A stretch of 64,000 nt of DNA from Dyadobacter psychrophilus (GTDB taxonomy: Bacteria; Bacteroidota; Bacteroidia; Cytophagales; Spirosomataceae): NCBI RefSeq assembly GCF_900167945.1, contig NZ_FUZA01000001.1:1302001-1366000 (forward strand), read 5' to 3'. Both the position numbers and the translations under genes were made by a program. A model generated the notes under the pieces. It was not told where the DNA came from, did not search any database, and worked only from the letters and a program-made list of their open reading frames with translations. Of the stretch, positions 10,001 to 17,656 are shown piece by piece; the first letter of the stretch is position 1; each line of letters starts with the position of its first letter.

Positions 10001-10409
10001 TTACTGCGGAACCAGTGAATTTATTTTTGTCAATCTGCTGAAAACCAGTAACAACCACATCCTGCAACCCGACTGCATCTTCTGCAAGTTGAATGGAAAC
10101 GCTTTTCGCCGCTTTTACTTCTTTTGGTAAAAAACCGATCATGCTGATTACCAATGTGGCTCCTTCATTGACTCCCTGTAGCGCAAACTCGCCTTTTTCG
10201 TTGGTTACCGTGCCTTTTTGTGTCCCTTTCACCCGGACCGTCGAACCAATCAGCGCTTCGCCGGTTGTGCTTTTGACAACACCTTTTATATCAATATCAA
10301 CGCTTGATACCGAATTTGAAAAAGCAGAAAATGAATTGGAGAAAAAAACTAAAATAGCAAGCAAGACTGAAAGCCGACTCAGGCCACTGATCCGATAGAG
10401 AACATCCAT
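7053..10409 (-). CDS. SusC/RagA family TonB-linked outer-membrane protein
   Basis: This is a complete 1118-residue receptor. After a signal peptide of about 30 residues comes a carboxypeptidase-like beta-sandwich (GVVKSTTGEALIGSTVRVKG, then GEFALQGV). The TonB-box region DVVVTGFQQ follows, then the plug with LWVIDGVVQ and the SusC hallmark NPADIETFDILKDAAAAALY plus NGVIVITTKKGK. A long barrel ends the protein. It heads a leftward operon with SusD, a zinc metallohydrolase and DUF4302. No anti-sigma or sigma gene adjoins it. The operon probably imports a peptide- or metal-related substrate, judged only from the metallohydrolase. Confidence 0.96.
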   Translation of the reverse strand: MDVLYRISGLSRLSVLLAILVFFSNSFSAFSNSVSSVDIDIKGVVKSTTGEALIGSTVRVKGTQKGTVTNEKGEFALQGVNEGATLVISMIGFLPKEVKAAKSVSIQLAEDAVGLQDVVVTGFQQIDKNKFTGSAVTLKTDDVRIDGLPDVSRMLEGRAAGVSVQNVSGTFGAAPKVRIRGATSLNGDNKPLWVIDGVVQEDIVNISNDQLSSGDPTTLLGSAVAGLNPADIETFDILKDAAAAALYGARAMNGVIVITTKKGKSGKPVITYSGNFSTQLTPSYRNFNIMNSAQQMSVLGELERKGYLTSGILSKPDYGVYGKYYNSLTGDDQGNFPIANTPEAKRDFLLGYARTNTDWFDVLFKQNFIQEHSVSVSFGTDKSTSYVSTSYLDDNGWTIADKVKRYTLNFKNNYQLSDKISIGLLTLASVRRQDAPGSLSRRSNPVEGKFDRDFDINPFSYALNTSRTLSAYDENGNLEFFRRNFAPFNIVSELANNRIKLNLADIKLQGDLSYKITDHITYDFIGALRYIQTGREHIITENSNMANAYRAADNSTIALANKYLYTDPDVPNAYPVVVLPSGGFYNRNEDQMLFYNIRNNFRYNQTFRERHAVNLLVGQEIKYTNRQNSNNTGYGFQYEQGGTPFVDYRILKQTIEANFPYYGMRMDYERFAAFYGSAGYTLDDKYNFTGYIRYDGSNGFGKSAIARWLPTYTVAGSWNFDREEFIKRFKWLSMGRLRASYGLSADTGPATNSAALFQSIITKRPYLDEKESAIQLTSLENTELTWEKLYSGNVGLDLGFFANRINLSVDGYIRNSFDLIDEIKTSGIGGQIFKVANYADMESYGVDFSLDGVLFKTKDWDFRSRITVGYARTRITNVDNSPGIFDLVKAEGANVQGKPVRSLFSIKYNSLDPKTGVPVFLNENGEVNSDVYLQDQNISYLKYEGPVDPPITGGFNNTLTYKDLSLNVFLTYQAGNKIRLNPLYKSTFSDLDAMPREFLDRWVTAADQGSTNVPAISDQLQLQYLTGTYPYNIYNYSTERVAKGDFVRLKSVSLAYKVPLVVASKYGFKGASIQLSSINPWLIYADKKLKGQDPEFFNSGGVAQPIQKQFTVALKLTL

Positions 10410-10605
10410 ATAGAAGAAAGTATAAGTCTAACGCAAAATTAATGGGTTTCCGCCTGGACGGATTTAGTTGTTAATGATCTCAATAATACGCAGAAATACG
10501 AAACGATGTGGAGGGTAACGCCAAACTTTTGGTTTGCAATTAATAAAACACTTCGGACACAAAATTATTGTGGCAAAATGAGGCCTTTTTCGGCTATTTT
10601 TTGAT

Positions 10606-11184
10606 TCAGCTTTTTTTGTCGGTCAAAACTGAAGTAATGCGGTTCAATTCGTCCACTTTTGAGGCGAAATCTCCTTTTAACATATCCCTGACGGCTTTCA
10701 GCTGCTCCATCGCAGTTTCGAGATTGTCCGGCAATGCGTCCCCTAAAACTTCCTTAAGCCGTTTGGCCAAAGTGGGCGACATGCCATTCGTAGAAATCGC
10801 AACTTTCAGATTCCCTTTCCGCACTACGGACGACAAATAAAAATCACAAATGGCCGGTGTATCAGCAACATTGGTCAGTATATTTTGCGATCTCGCCACA
10901 TTGGCAATTCTGGCGTTCTCCTGCTTATCATTGGTCGCGACGATCACAAGGTCTTTTGCAACCAGGTCCTCGTTTTCAAACTTGCGTTCAATTAAACTAA
11001 TCCGTGAATTCGCACTGGCTATATCGCGTATTTCCTGGCGGATGTCCGGTGAAACCAAGGATACATTAGCCAACGGAGAATTGTCCAGTACAGCAGTGAT
11101 TTTTTCAAGACCAACATATCCTCCACCCACAATAAGCGTATGCAGGTTTTCAAGTTTTAAGAAGATCGGAAACAAATTGTTCAT
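10606..11184 (-). CDS. Precorrin-2 dehydrogenase / sirohydrochlorin ferrochelatase (siroheme synthase N-terminal type)
   Basis: This 192-residue protein has the layout of the CysG N-terminal half (Met8p-like). A Rossmann motif lies near the start (LIVGGGYVGLEK), then VSLVSPDI, DLVIVATND and NVADTPAICDFYLSSVVRKG. The stretch AISTNGMSPTLAKRLKE marks the dimerisation/active-site part. The enzyme oxidises precorrin-2 with NAD+ and inserts iron to give siroheme, the cofactor of sulfite and nitrite reductases. The methyltransferase half is absent, and no cys or nir genes adjoin it here. I use the ATG at 11184; a TTG two codons earlier is in frame. It is divergent from the ABC-F gene. Confidence 0.9.
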   Translation of the reverse strand: MNNLFPIFLKLENLHTLIVGGGYVGLEKITAVLDNSPLANVSLVSPDIRQEIRDIASANSRISLIERKFENEDLVAKDLVIVATNDKQENARIANVARSQNILTNVADTPAICDFYLSSVVRKGNLKVAISTNGMSPTLAKRLKEVLGDALPDNLETAMEQLKAVRDMLKGDFASKVDELNRITSVLTDKKS

Positions 11185-11187
11185 GTC

Positions 11188-11195
11188 CAAATTTA
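11188..11195 (-). promoter_or_regulatory. -7 box directly before the siroheme gene
   Basis: On the minus strand TAAATTTG matches the Bacteroidota -7 consensus TAnnTTTG and ends three bases before the ATG. If it is used, the transcript would have almost no leader. I see no good TTG -33 element at the expected distance. Confidence 0.4.
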
Positions 11196-11280
11196 CATTA
11201 AATCTGACAATTACCGGGTTATGCTTTGCCTTTTATAACTATTCCAACTTTTACACTTTTTCTATCTCCTTCTTTCGCCG

Positions 11281-11288
11281 TACCTTTG
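11281..11288 (+). promoter_or_regulatory. -7 box directly before the ABC-F gene
   Basis: TACCTTTG fits TAnnTTTG exactly and lies four bases before the ATG at 11293, which suggests a leaderless or near-leaderless message. No clear -33 TTG is present. Confidence 0.5.
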
Positions 11289-11292
11289 CGCC

Positions 11293-13248
11293 ATGATCGC
11301 GATTACAAACCTCAGTTACTTTCTTGGAGACCGGGCACTTTATGACAGTGCCTCGCTGCATATCAAGCCAAAACAAAAGATAGGCCTTATCGGTCTGAAC
11401 GGCACAGGAAAGTCTACACTGCTTAGAATGATAAACGGGGAATTTCAGCCGGACGGCGGAAATATTTCCAAATCGGGAGATTGCACCATCGGTTTCCTGA
11501 ACCAGGATTTGCTTTCTTACCAAAGTGATGATTCCATTTTGTCGGTTGCCATGCAGGCTTTTGAGCGGCAAAATATCTTGCAGATCCAAATGGACAAGAT
11601 CCTGTATGATATGGAACATAACTATACAGATGCCCTTGTTGACAAACTGGCAAGGGTTCAGGACGAATTTGAGGCATTGGACGGTTACACAATCCAGTCG
11701 AAAGCCGAAGCAATCCTCGAAGGACTTGGCTTTGTAACGGACGATCTGCACAGACCATTAAGATTATTTTCCGGAGGCTGGAGAATGCGGGTAATGCTGG
11801 CAAAGTTGCTTTTGCAAAAGCCATCATTACTCATGCTCGATGAGCCTACCAACCACCTTGACTTGCCTTCTATTCAGTGGGTTGAGAAATATGTACAAAG
11901 TTACGAAGGTGCTGTAATCGTGGTTTCTCACGACAGGCAGTTTTTGGATAACACCATTGATACAACAGTTGAAGTTGCCAATGGAAAACTCAATTACTAT
12001 GCCGGGAACTACTCCTATTATATGGAGGAGAAAGAGGAACGCAATGAAATTCAACGTGGCGCCTACGAAAACCAGCAGGCAAAAATCCGTCAGACTGAGC
12101 GTTTCATTGAGCGTTTTAAGGCAAAAGCAACCAAATCCCGCCAGGTTCAGAGCCGTGTAAAGGCACTGGATAAAATGGATGTTGTGGATCAGGTGATTGA
12201 TGAAAACGCAAAAGTTCACTTCCGTTTCCAGTTTACGACACAGCCCGGAAGGCACGTTTTCCAGCTAGAAGATGCTTCCAAAGCTTATGGCGAAAAGGTC
12301 ATTCTGGACAGCACCAACATTAGCATGGAGCGTGGCGACAAGATCGCGCTGATCGGAGCAAACGGACGCGGAAAGTCGACGGTTCTACGCGTTGTGGCCG
12401 GAACTGAGCCTATTGAAGGAAAAAGAAGATTGGGGCACAATGTTTCTTTCACGTTTTACGCACAGCACCAGTTGGAATCGCTGAATGTGAACCATAACCT
12501 GATCGAAGAGCTTAAATATGCGAATCCAAACAAGACGGAAACTGAGTTAAGGACGGTTTTGGGATGTTTTCTTTTCTCTGGTGATGATGTTTTTAAGAAG
12601 ATCAAAGTCCTATCGGGAGGAGAAAAATCGCGGGTTGCGCTTGCCAAGGTTCTGCTTTCACAAGCCAATTTCCTGCTGCTTGATGAGCCTACCAACCACT
12701 TGGACATGCAGTCGGTGAACATTCTGATCCAGGCTTTGCAGCAATACGAAGGCAGTTACATCGTCGTTTCCCACGATAGATATTTTGTTGAGAATATCGC
12801 GAACAAGATCTGGTATATTGAAGATCATGAGATTAAACAATATCCTGGAACATATCAGGAATATGAAGTTTGGGTTGAAGAACGTGGTTTACAATCTGCC
12901 GTAAGTGATAAAGCGACTGTTAGCAGTGCGCCGCCACAGAAAACGGCTCCGCAACCTGCTTCGAATGGTAACGCGCAGAAAAACAATGTAAAGCCGGTTT
13001 CCAACGAAGATTCTCAAAAAATAAAGAAAGCGCAAAAGCAAATCGAAGAGCTGGAAGCGACGATCAACAACCTGGAAATTAAGAAAACAGAAACGGAAGT
13101 GAAGCTCGCGAATCCCGAGATTTACAACGATTCAAAAGCACTCGCAGATCTGAACCGTTTTTATGCAGACATTAAGCAAAAGCTGGATCAAAGCACGGAG
13201 ACTTGGGAGAATCTGATGCTGGAAGTGGATACGCTGGCTGGGAAGTAA
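11293..13248 (+). CDS. ABC-F family ATPase (ribosome-associated, no membrane domain)
   Basis: This is 651 residues with two ABC cassettes. The first has Walker A GLNGTGKS at residues 34-41, signature LFSGGWRMRV and Walker B LLMLDEPTNHLD. The second has GANGRGKST, LSGGEKSRV and LLLDEPTNHLD. Between them is the basic linker (RFIERFKAKATKSRQVQSRV) seen in ABC-F proteins. The tail after ~residue 535 is low-complexity and then coiled coil. The absence of membrane segments rules out an exporter. The family acts on ribosomes stalled or paused at the E site, in translation control or antibiotic protection. The length and C-terminal coiled coil suggest the Uup/YdiF-type housekeeping branch rather than a dedicated resistance factor. 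Confidence 0.93.
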   Translation: MIAITNLSYFLGDRALYDSASLHIKPKQKIGLIGLNGTGKSTLLRMINGEFQPDGGNISKSGDCTIGFLNQDLLSYQSDDSILSVAMQAFERQNILQIQMDKILYDMEHNYTDALVDKLARVQDEFEALDGYTIQSKAEAILEGLGFVTDDLHRPLRLFSGGWRMRVMLAKLLLQKPSLLMLDEPTNHLDLPSIQWVEKYVQSYEGAVIVVSHDRQFLDNTIDTTVEVANGKLNYYAGNYSYYMEEKEERNEIQRGAYENQQAKIRQTERFIERFKAKATKSRQVQSRVKALDKMDVVDQVIDENAKVHFRFQFTTQPGRHVFQLEDASKAYGEKVILDSTNISMERGDKIALIGANGRGKSTVLRVVAGTEPIEGKRRLGHNVSFTFYAQHQLESLNVNHNLIEELKYANPNKTETELRTVLGCFLFSGDDVFKKIKVLSGGEKSRVALAKVLLSQANFLLLDEPTNHLDMQSVNILIQALQQYEGSYIVVSHDRYFVENIANKIWYIEDHEIKQYPGTYQEYEVWVEERGLQSAVSDKATVSSAPPQKTAPQPASNGNAQKNNVKPVSNEDSQKIKKAQKQIEELEATINNLEIKKTETEVKLANPEIYNDSKALADLNRFYADIKQKLDQSTETWENLMLEVDTLAGK

Positions 13249-13262
13249 GTAAACTCAATGTT

Positions 13263-13308
13263 ATAAAAGCAGAAAGGGAAATCGTTTGATTTCCCTTTCT
13301 GCTTTTAT
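13263..13308. terminator. Long perfect hairpin terminator between converging genes
   Basis: A perfect 21-base-pair stem (left arm 13263-13283, right arm 13288-13308) with a GTTT loop. Its core is GCAGAAAGGGAAATC and its complement, ending in TTTTAT. It can serve the ABC-F gene and, on the other strand, the Uma2 gene. Confidence 0.85.
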
Positions 13309-13316
13309 CTATAATG

Positions 13317-13895
13317 CTAAATTAATCCACTAGTTCTCGCATAGATGTCACTTAAATTTAGTTGCAGATTGAGGTTGGGCAAAGCAATCCGATCCTCTAT
13401 GTTATTGGTTTCCATTGCTAAGTACCAAATTCCTTTTCCATCTTTCCTAAAAACCTCAACAGACACCGATAAAGAGTCAACAAGAATATATTCTGTTAGT
13501 GTCGGAATTGATCTATAAAGTCGAAATTTATTGCCTCTATCATAAGCGCTGGTTGTCTTAGATAAAACTTCAATAATGGTAGAAGGGTTTAGTAACGTAT
13601 CCTTATCCTTATCTGCAAACTCCAACTTTCCACAGACCACTAACAAATCAGGATAAGTGTAAAGTCCGTTTTGCGGAATGTGCAGACGCATGTCACTCGA
13701 AAAGCTCTGGCAAGATTTGCCCTTCAAAGCAATGTAACATTCTCCTGAGATATTCCCCAAAATCCGATTGTGATTAGGACTCGCTCCCGCCATCGCAAAT
13801 ATCTCCCCTTGGTAATATTCGCTTTTATACTCGGCTTCCCTTTCCAGTTCGAGATATTCTTTTTCTGAATACATTTTGATAGTCTGTGCGATCAT
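13317..13895 (-). CDS. Uma2 family (DUF820) PD-(D/E)XK endonuclease-like protein
   Basis: This is 192 residues with the DUF820/Uma2 layout. The [20 protein letters not shown] start is followed by [16 protein letters not shown], then [10 protein letters not shown] and [17 protein letters not shown]. The aspartate in YPDLLV and the glutamate in IIEVLS sit where the metal-binding acidic residues of the PD-(D/E)XK fold are expected. [20 protein letters not shown] is the typical third block. The family is abundant in cyanobacteria and Bacteroidota and is often linked to mobile or genome-defence functions, but the role of a single copy is not established. It stands alone, with its own terminator downstream. 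Confidence 0.88.
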   Translation of the reverse strand: MIAQTIKMYSEKEYLELEREAEYKSEYYQGEIFAMAGASPNHNRILGNISGECYIALKGKSCQSFSSDMRLHIPQNGLYTYPDLLVVCGKLEFADKDKDTLLNPSTIIEVLSKTTSAYDRGNKFRLYRSIPTLTEYILVDSLSVSVEVFRKDGKGIWYLAMETNNIEDRIALPNLNLQLNLSDIYARTSGLI

Positions 13896-14000
13896 TTAGA
13901 TTTAGGTAAGTTAAAAAATTGTTGTTAACGCGCAAAACACGTTTCCGTATTCAGACGTACCTTGTATCAAAAAGTCACGTTATTATTTTAAAACATTTTC

Positions 14001-15287
14001 ATGAGGTCGATTTCACTATTCTTTTGGTTAATGCTGATTTGGGTAAAAGCCAATGCGCAATCTCAGAACATCCGGCTGGAAGACTACATATATAATGATA
14101 AGATCAAGACGGTTTTGCTTTATCCGGCGCTCGAAGATCCTGAAAACCCTACCCGGCTTCTCACTCCGGCAATAAAACCGCTAACCAGCCCTTCTCCGCT
14201 AGTTCTGGAGTTTGATGACCTTTCGGGCCAGTTTGCAGGTTATCGGGCAAAAATCATTCATTGCAATGCAGATTGGACCAAATCCAACTTGAATGACATT
14301 GAGTTTACATTTGAATTCAATGAGTATCCGATTAATGATTACCAGCAATCTTTTAGCACCAAAGTGCCTTATTTCCACTACAAGCTGGAATTGCCAAAAC
14401 TTAAATTGTCAGGCAATTATGTGATTTATGTTTATTCAGATCGCGATAGGAAGCCCGTGCTGAGCAGGAGATTCATGCTTTATGAATCCCGGGTGAGCAT
14501 TGATGCCAAGGCGCGGTTCTCGCAAGGAATCCAGCAGCAGTTTTCCGACCAGCAGATTGATTTCTCAGTTAATTATAAAGGTTATCCGCTGAATGCGCCG
14601 CAAACAGACTTGAAAGTCGTGCTCAGAAAAAACTTTCGGTTTGACGAGATCAGAGCAAACTTTAAACCAACGAATGTCAGACCTTTTGATCAAATATTGG
14701 AATACACTTTTTTTGACCTGGAAAACACATTCCCTGGCGGAAACGAATTCCGTTATTTCGATAGCAGAAGCCTCACCGGCAGAGGATATGGCGTAAATGA
14801 GATAGAGCGTTCCGACGACTTCACCAGGTTAATGTTGTTTCCTGACAAATCCCGCGGAAATAATGCATATATACAAATCGACGATTTCAATGGTCAATAC
14901 ATTGTAGATCAGCGAGAATCCGGTCGCGGAAGTGTGGAGGCGGATTATACGCCTGTGCTGTTTACATTACGAACTGAGCAAGATCCGGATGCCACTTTTT
15001 ACGTGAACGGCGCCTTTAATTTATGGCAATTGACGGACGCCAATAAAATGACCTATAATGTTGCTACCAATGCTTATGAAGCGGAAATGATGGTGAAACA
15101 GGGCGTTATCAACTATAATTATGCAATGTTGAAAAACGGCGAAAAGAAAGCGGATGAAGGTTTTATTGAAGGCAATTACGGTGCAACGGAAAATGACTAT
15201 GACATTCTCATATATCACCGTCCACAGGCCGGAAGGGCCGATTTACTGATCGGTTACCGGACTGTTGAGTGGAACAGGAGACGATAA
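14001..15287 (+). CDS. Type IX secretion system plug protein (DUF5103)
   Basis: This is 428 residues with a cleavable signal peptide (hydrophobic through VKANAQ). The body matches DUF5103: EDYIYNDKIKTVLLYPALED near the start, then HCNADWTKSNLND and a C-terminal all-beta part with NGAFNLWQLTD and YNYAML. In Flavobacterium this family includes the periplasmic 'plug' that closes the SprA translocon of the type IX secretion system when PorV is not bound. The assignment comes from the family. No other T9SS gene lies in the window, so the gene is an orphan, as is common for T9SS components. Confidence 0.82.
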   Translation: MRSISLFFWLMLIWVKANAQSQNIRLEDYIYNDKIKTVLLYPALEDPENPTRLLTPAIKPLTSPSPLVLEFDDLSGQFAGYRAKIIHCNADWTKSNLNDIEFTFEFNEYPINDYQQSFSTKVPYFHYKLELPKLKLSGNYVIYVYSDRDRKPVLSRRFMLYESRVSIDAKARFSQGIQQQFSDQQIDFSVNYKGYPLNAPQTDLKVVLRKNFRFDEIRANFKPTNVRPFDQILEYTFFDLENTFPGGNEFRYFDSRSLTGRGYGVNEIERSDDFTRLMLFPDKSRGNNAYIQIDDFNGQYIVDQRESGRGSVEADYTPVLFTLRTEQDPDATFYVNGAFNLWQLTDANKMTYNVATNAYEAEMMVKQGVINYNYAMLKNGEKKADEGFIEGNYGATENDYDILIYHRPQAGRADLLIGYRTVEWNRRR

Positions 15288-15293
15288 AAAGCA

Positions 15294-15322
15294 TAAAAAA
15301 GGAGCGACCAACCGGCCGCTCC
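15294..15322 (-). terminator. Terminator of ychF
   Basis: Read on the minus strand, GGAGCGGCC and its complement form a GC-rich hairpin followed by TTTTTT. It lies just after the ychF stop codon and before the end of the converging plug gene. Confidence 0.7.
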
Positions 15323-15345
15323 GCAATCTTTTCAAAACAAACCTT

Positions 15346-16446
15346 CTATACGTTGAAACGGAAATGCATAATGTCACCATCCGCAACAATGTATTCTTTT
15401 CCTTCAACGGCCATTTTACCCACTTCTTTCACACCTGCCTCTGTTTTATATTGCTCATAATCAGCAATTTTAATAACCTCAGCACGGATAAAGCCTTTCT
15501 CAAAATCACTGTGAATGACACCGGCAGCTTGGGGTGCTTTCCAGCCTTTTACAATCGTCCAGGCTCTTACTTCCTTCACGCCCGCAGTGAAATAAGTGAT
15601 CAAATTTAACAGCGAATACGATGCTTTGATCAGCTTGCTCAACCCGGATTCTTTCAATCCATATTCGCCCAGGAACATTTCGTGCTCTTCCGGATCTTCG
15701 ATTTCGGAAATTTGTGATTCGATAGCCGCGCAAAGAACGATTACATCTGCACCTTCGTGTTTTACAGCTTCACGCAATTTTTCAGAATATTCATTGCCTG
15801 TCAGCATCGAACCTTCGTCCACATTGGCAACGTAAAGAACAGGTTTCGCTGTAAGCAACTGCAGGTCTCCGATCACGGCTTCCTTTGTTTCTTCGTCAAT
15901 CACCACGCTGCGGGCATTTTTGCCTTCTTCAAGCGTTGCTTTGTATTTTTTCAACCATTCCAGTTCAGCTTTTGCTTTTGCATCACCGGCACGCGCTCCC
16001 TTTTCTGTTTTCTGGATTTTCTTCTCAACAGATTCAAGATCCTTCATTTGTAACTCAATGTCGATGATCTCTTTATCAAAAACAGGATCAACGCGACCTT
16101 CCACGTGCACGACATTTTCGTCCTGAAAACATCTTACAACGTGTACAATGGCATCCACTTCCCGAATGTTGGCCAGAAACTTGTTTCCTAACCCGGCACC
16201 CTGACTTGCACCTTTCACAAGACCGGCGATATCTACGAATTCTATGATTGTTGGTATAACCTTCTGCGGACTAACCAATTTTGTCAACACGTCCAAACGT
16301 TCGTCGGGCACGGTTACCACGCCTACGTTGGGTTCTATTGTGCAAAAAGGATAATTGGCAGCTTCGGCTTTACCGGTTGAAATGGCATTAAAAAGAGTGG
16401 ATTTCCCTACGTTCGGCAATCCCACGATCCCACATTGAAGACTCAT
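15346..16446 (-). CDS. ychF: Redox-regulated P-loop ATPase YchF
   Basis: This is 366 residues, full length for the OBG-family protein YchF. The G1 loop GLPNVGKST is at residues 8-16. FCTIEPNVGVVTVPDERLD, the G3 motif DIAGLVKGASQGAGLGNKFL, a coiled-coil insert (residues ~125-175) and a C-terminal TGS domain (RAWTIVKGWKAPQAAGVIH) follow. VNVDEG-type text (YVANVDEG) replaces the guanine-specific NKxD, consistent with ATP preference. The protein binds ribosomes and responds to oxidative stress. It converges on the plug gene and has its own hairpin terminator. Confidence 0.97.
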   Translation of the reverse strand: MSLQCGIVGLPNVGKSTLFNAISTGKAEAANYPFCTIEPNVGVVTVPDERLDVLTKLVSPQKVIPTIIEFVDIAGLVKGASQGAGLGNKFLANIREVDAIVHVVRCFQDENVVHVEGRVDPVFDKEIIDIELQMKDLESVEKKIQKTEKGARAGDAKAKAELEWLKKYKATLEEGKNARSVVIDEETKEAVIGDLQLLTAKPVLYVANVDEGSMLTGNEYSEKLREAVKHEGADVIVLCAAIESQISEIEDPEEHEMFLGEYGLKESGLSKLIKASYSLLNLITYFTAGVKEVRAWTIVKGWKAPQAAGVIHSDFEKGFIRAEVIKIADYEQYKTEAGVKEVGKMAVEGKEYIVADGDIMHFRFNV

Positions 16447-16557
16447 GTTATAATTTATGCAGTTAAAAGCAGGTAGTTTTCAATGCAACAGTGCAAAGAA
16501 CTCCTGTCTGCCAGATGATAATTTTTGCAAAATTACCATTTAGCGAGTAGAAAAACC

Positions 16558-16589
16558 AAAAGCCTTCGTAATTGATTGCGAAGGCTTTT
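16558..16589 (-). terminator. Terminator after the DUF3276 gene
   Basis: AAAAGCCTTCG and CGAAGGCTTTT form an 11-base-pair stem with a 10-base loop, flanked by A and T runs. It lies 18 bases beyond the stop of the DUF3276 gene. Confidence 0.8.
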
Positions 16590-16606
16590 TCATTCTTTTA
16601 ATTTTT

Positions 16607-16927
16607 TTAATCCCACTTAAGGTCCGACTCGCCAACTACGTCCACCTCATCGGCTTTGGCTTCGAACTGAGAAAAGTCAACTTCCGGCATCAACTCTGTT
16701 TTCACATGATCCACGGCATCCTTCAAAGCATCAACGAACTTATCAAAATCTTCTTTGTACAAAAACATCTTGTGCTTTTCATACGTGAACCCGTCCCCTT
16801 GCGGATGGCGGCGACTTTCTGTGATGGTAAGATAATAATCGTTGGATCGCGTCGAGCGAACATCGAAGAAGTAAGTCCGTTTTCCTGCCCTGACCCTTTT
16901 GGAGTAGATTTGCTCTCTGTCTTCCAC
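16607..16927 (-). CDS. PUR-alpha-like nucleic-acid-binding protein (DUF3276)
   Basis: This is a small basic-acidic protein with the DUF3276/bacterial PUR motif: KRVRAGKRTYFFDVRSTRSN, then YLTITESRR and HKMFLYKEDFDKFVDAL. The bacterial PUR proteins form dimers with a Whirly-like fold that bind single-stranded DNA or RNA. The start is uncertain. The GTG at 16927 gives VEDREQIYSK, close to the usual family N-terminus. A TTG at 16954 would add nine residues, and no ATG is available. The C-terminus is acidic (EADEVDVVGESDLKWD). It has its own terminator and no operon partner. Confidence 0.87.
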   Translation of the reverse strand: MEDREQIYSKRVRAGKRTYFFDVRSTRSNDYYLTITESRRHPQGDGFTYEKHKMFLYKEDFDKFVDALKDAVDHVKTELMPEVDFSQFEAKADEVDVVGESDLKWD

Positions 16928-17191
16928 TATGTTAAGTTTTAAATAGGTTTTCAAACGCTAAAATATAAAGTTTATTGCTGCTAACAAAAAAACGGACACT
17001 TATTAGCAATTTGTTAGTATTGACTAGTACATTTTTCATGTGGCTTATCACTTTAGCATTTGAAATTGCTCTTTTTTAAAAAGTTTTTCTTAGCTTTGAA
17101 ATTCGTGGGTTTCCGATTTTTCAGGAACTACCAAATAAACAGTAAGGAATAAGGAGTTTTACCTTATTATGTTTCACCTAAAACCAGAGAT

Positions 17192-17644
17192 ATGACTTAT
17201 AATCGTATTCTGATTCTCATCCTGTTAGCATTCGCTTCCGCACCAGCCGCTTTCGCACAAGTTAAGCTGGGCAAAACTGAAACCGGTCACGCATCGTATT
17301 ACGCAACCCGGTTCAACGGCAAGAAAACCTCCTTCGGAGAAGTGCACAAAAGCACAGAATTGTCAGCAGCTCACAGAAGTTACCCGCTTAACACGATGCT
17401 CGAAGTAACGAATCTGGATAATGATGAAAAAGTGATAGTAAGAGTGAATGATCGTGGCCCTTATGCCAAAAACAGGCTGGTCGATCTAAGTAATGAGGCC
17501 GCCAGATTACTCGGCATAATTGCAAAAGGTGTTGCCAATGTTTCTATACGCGTTGTCGGTATGGAAGGAATGGTCCTCCTCGACCCCAACGAACAAATTG
17601 ACGCCAAATCGGGAAAAGTAGTCGCTATGCGCGGCGATAGGTAA
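17192..17644 (+). CDS. rlpA: RlpA-like septal ring lytic transglycosylase
   Basis: This is 150 residues: a signal peptide ending near AAFAQ, then a double-psi beta-barrel domain (GHASYYATRFNGKKTSFGE to NEAARLLGI). The NDRGPY motif (aspartate 87) is the conserved RlpA active-site region. RlpA cleaves glycan strands lacking peptide side chains, for example during septum splitting. Unlike E. coli RlpA it has no lipobox and no C-terminal SPOR domain, so it is the minimal form common in Bacteroidota. A DUF58 gene follows after 12 bases and may be cotranscribed. A possible -7 box TAGCTTTG lies at 17091-17098. Confidence 0.9.
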   Translation: MTYNRILILILLAFASAPAAFAQVKLGKTETGHASYYATRFNGKKTSFGEVHKSTELSAAHRSYPLNTMLEVTNLDNDEKVIVRVNDRGPYAKNRLVDLSNEAARLLGIIAKGVANVSIRVVGMEGMVLLDPNEQIDAKSGKVVAMRGDR

Positions 17645-17656
17645 CCTAATTTCAGA

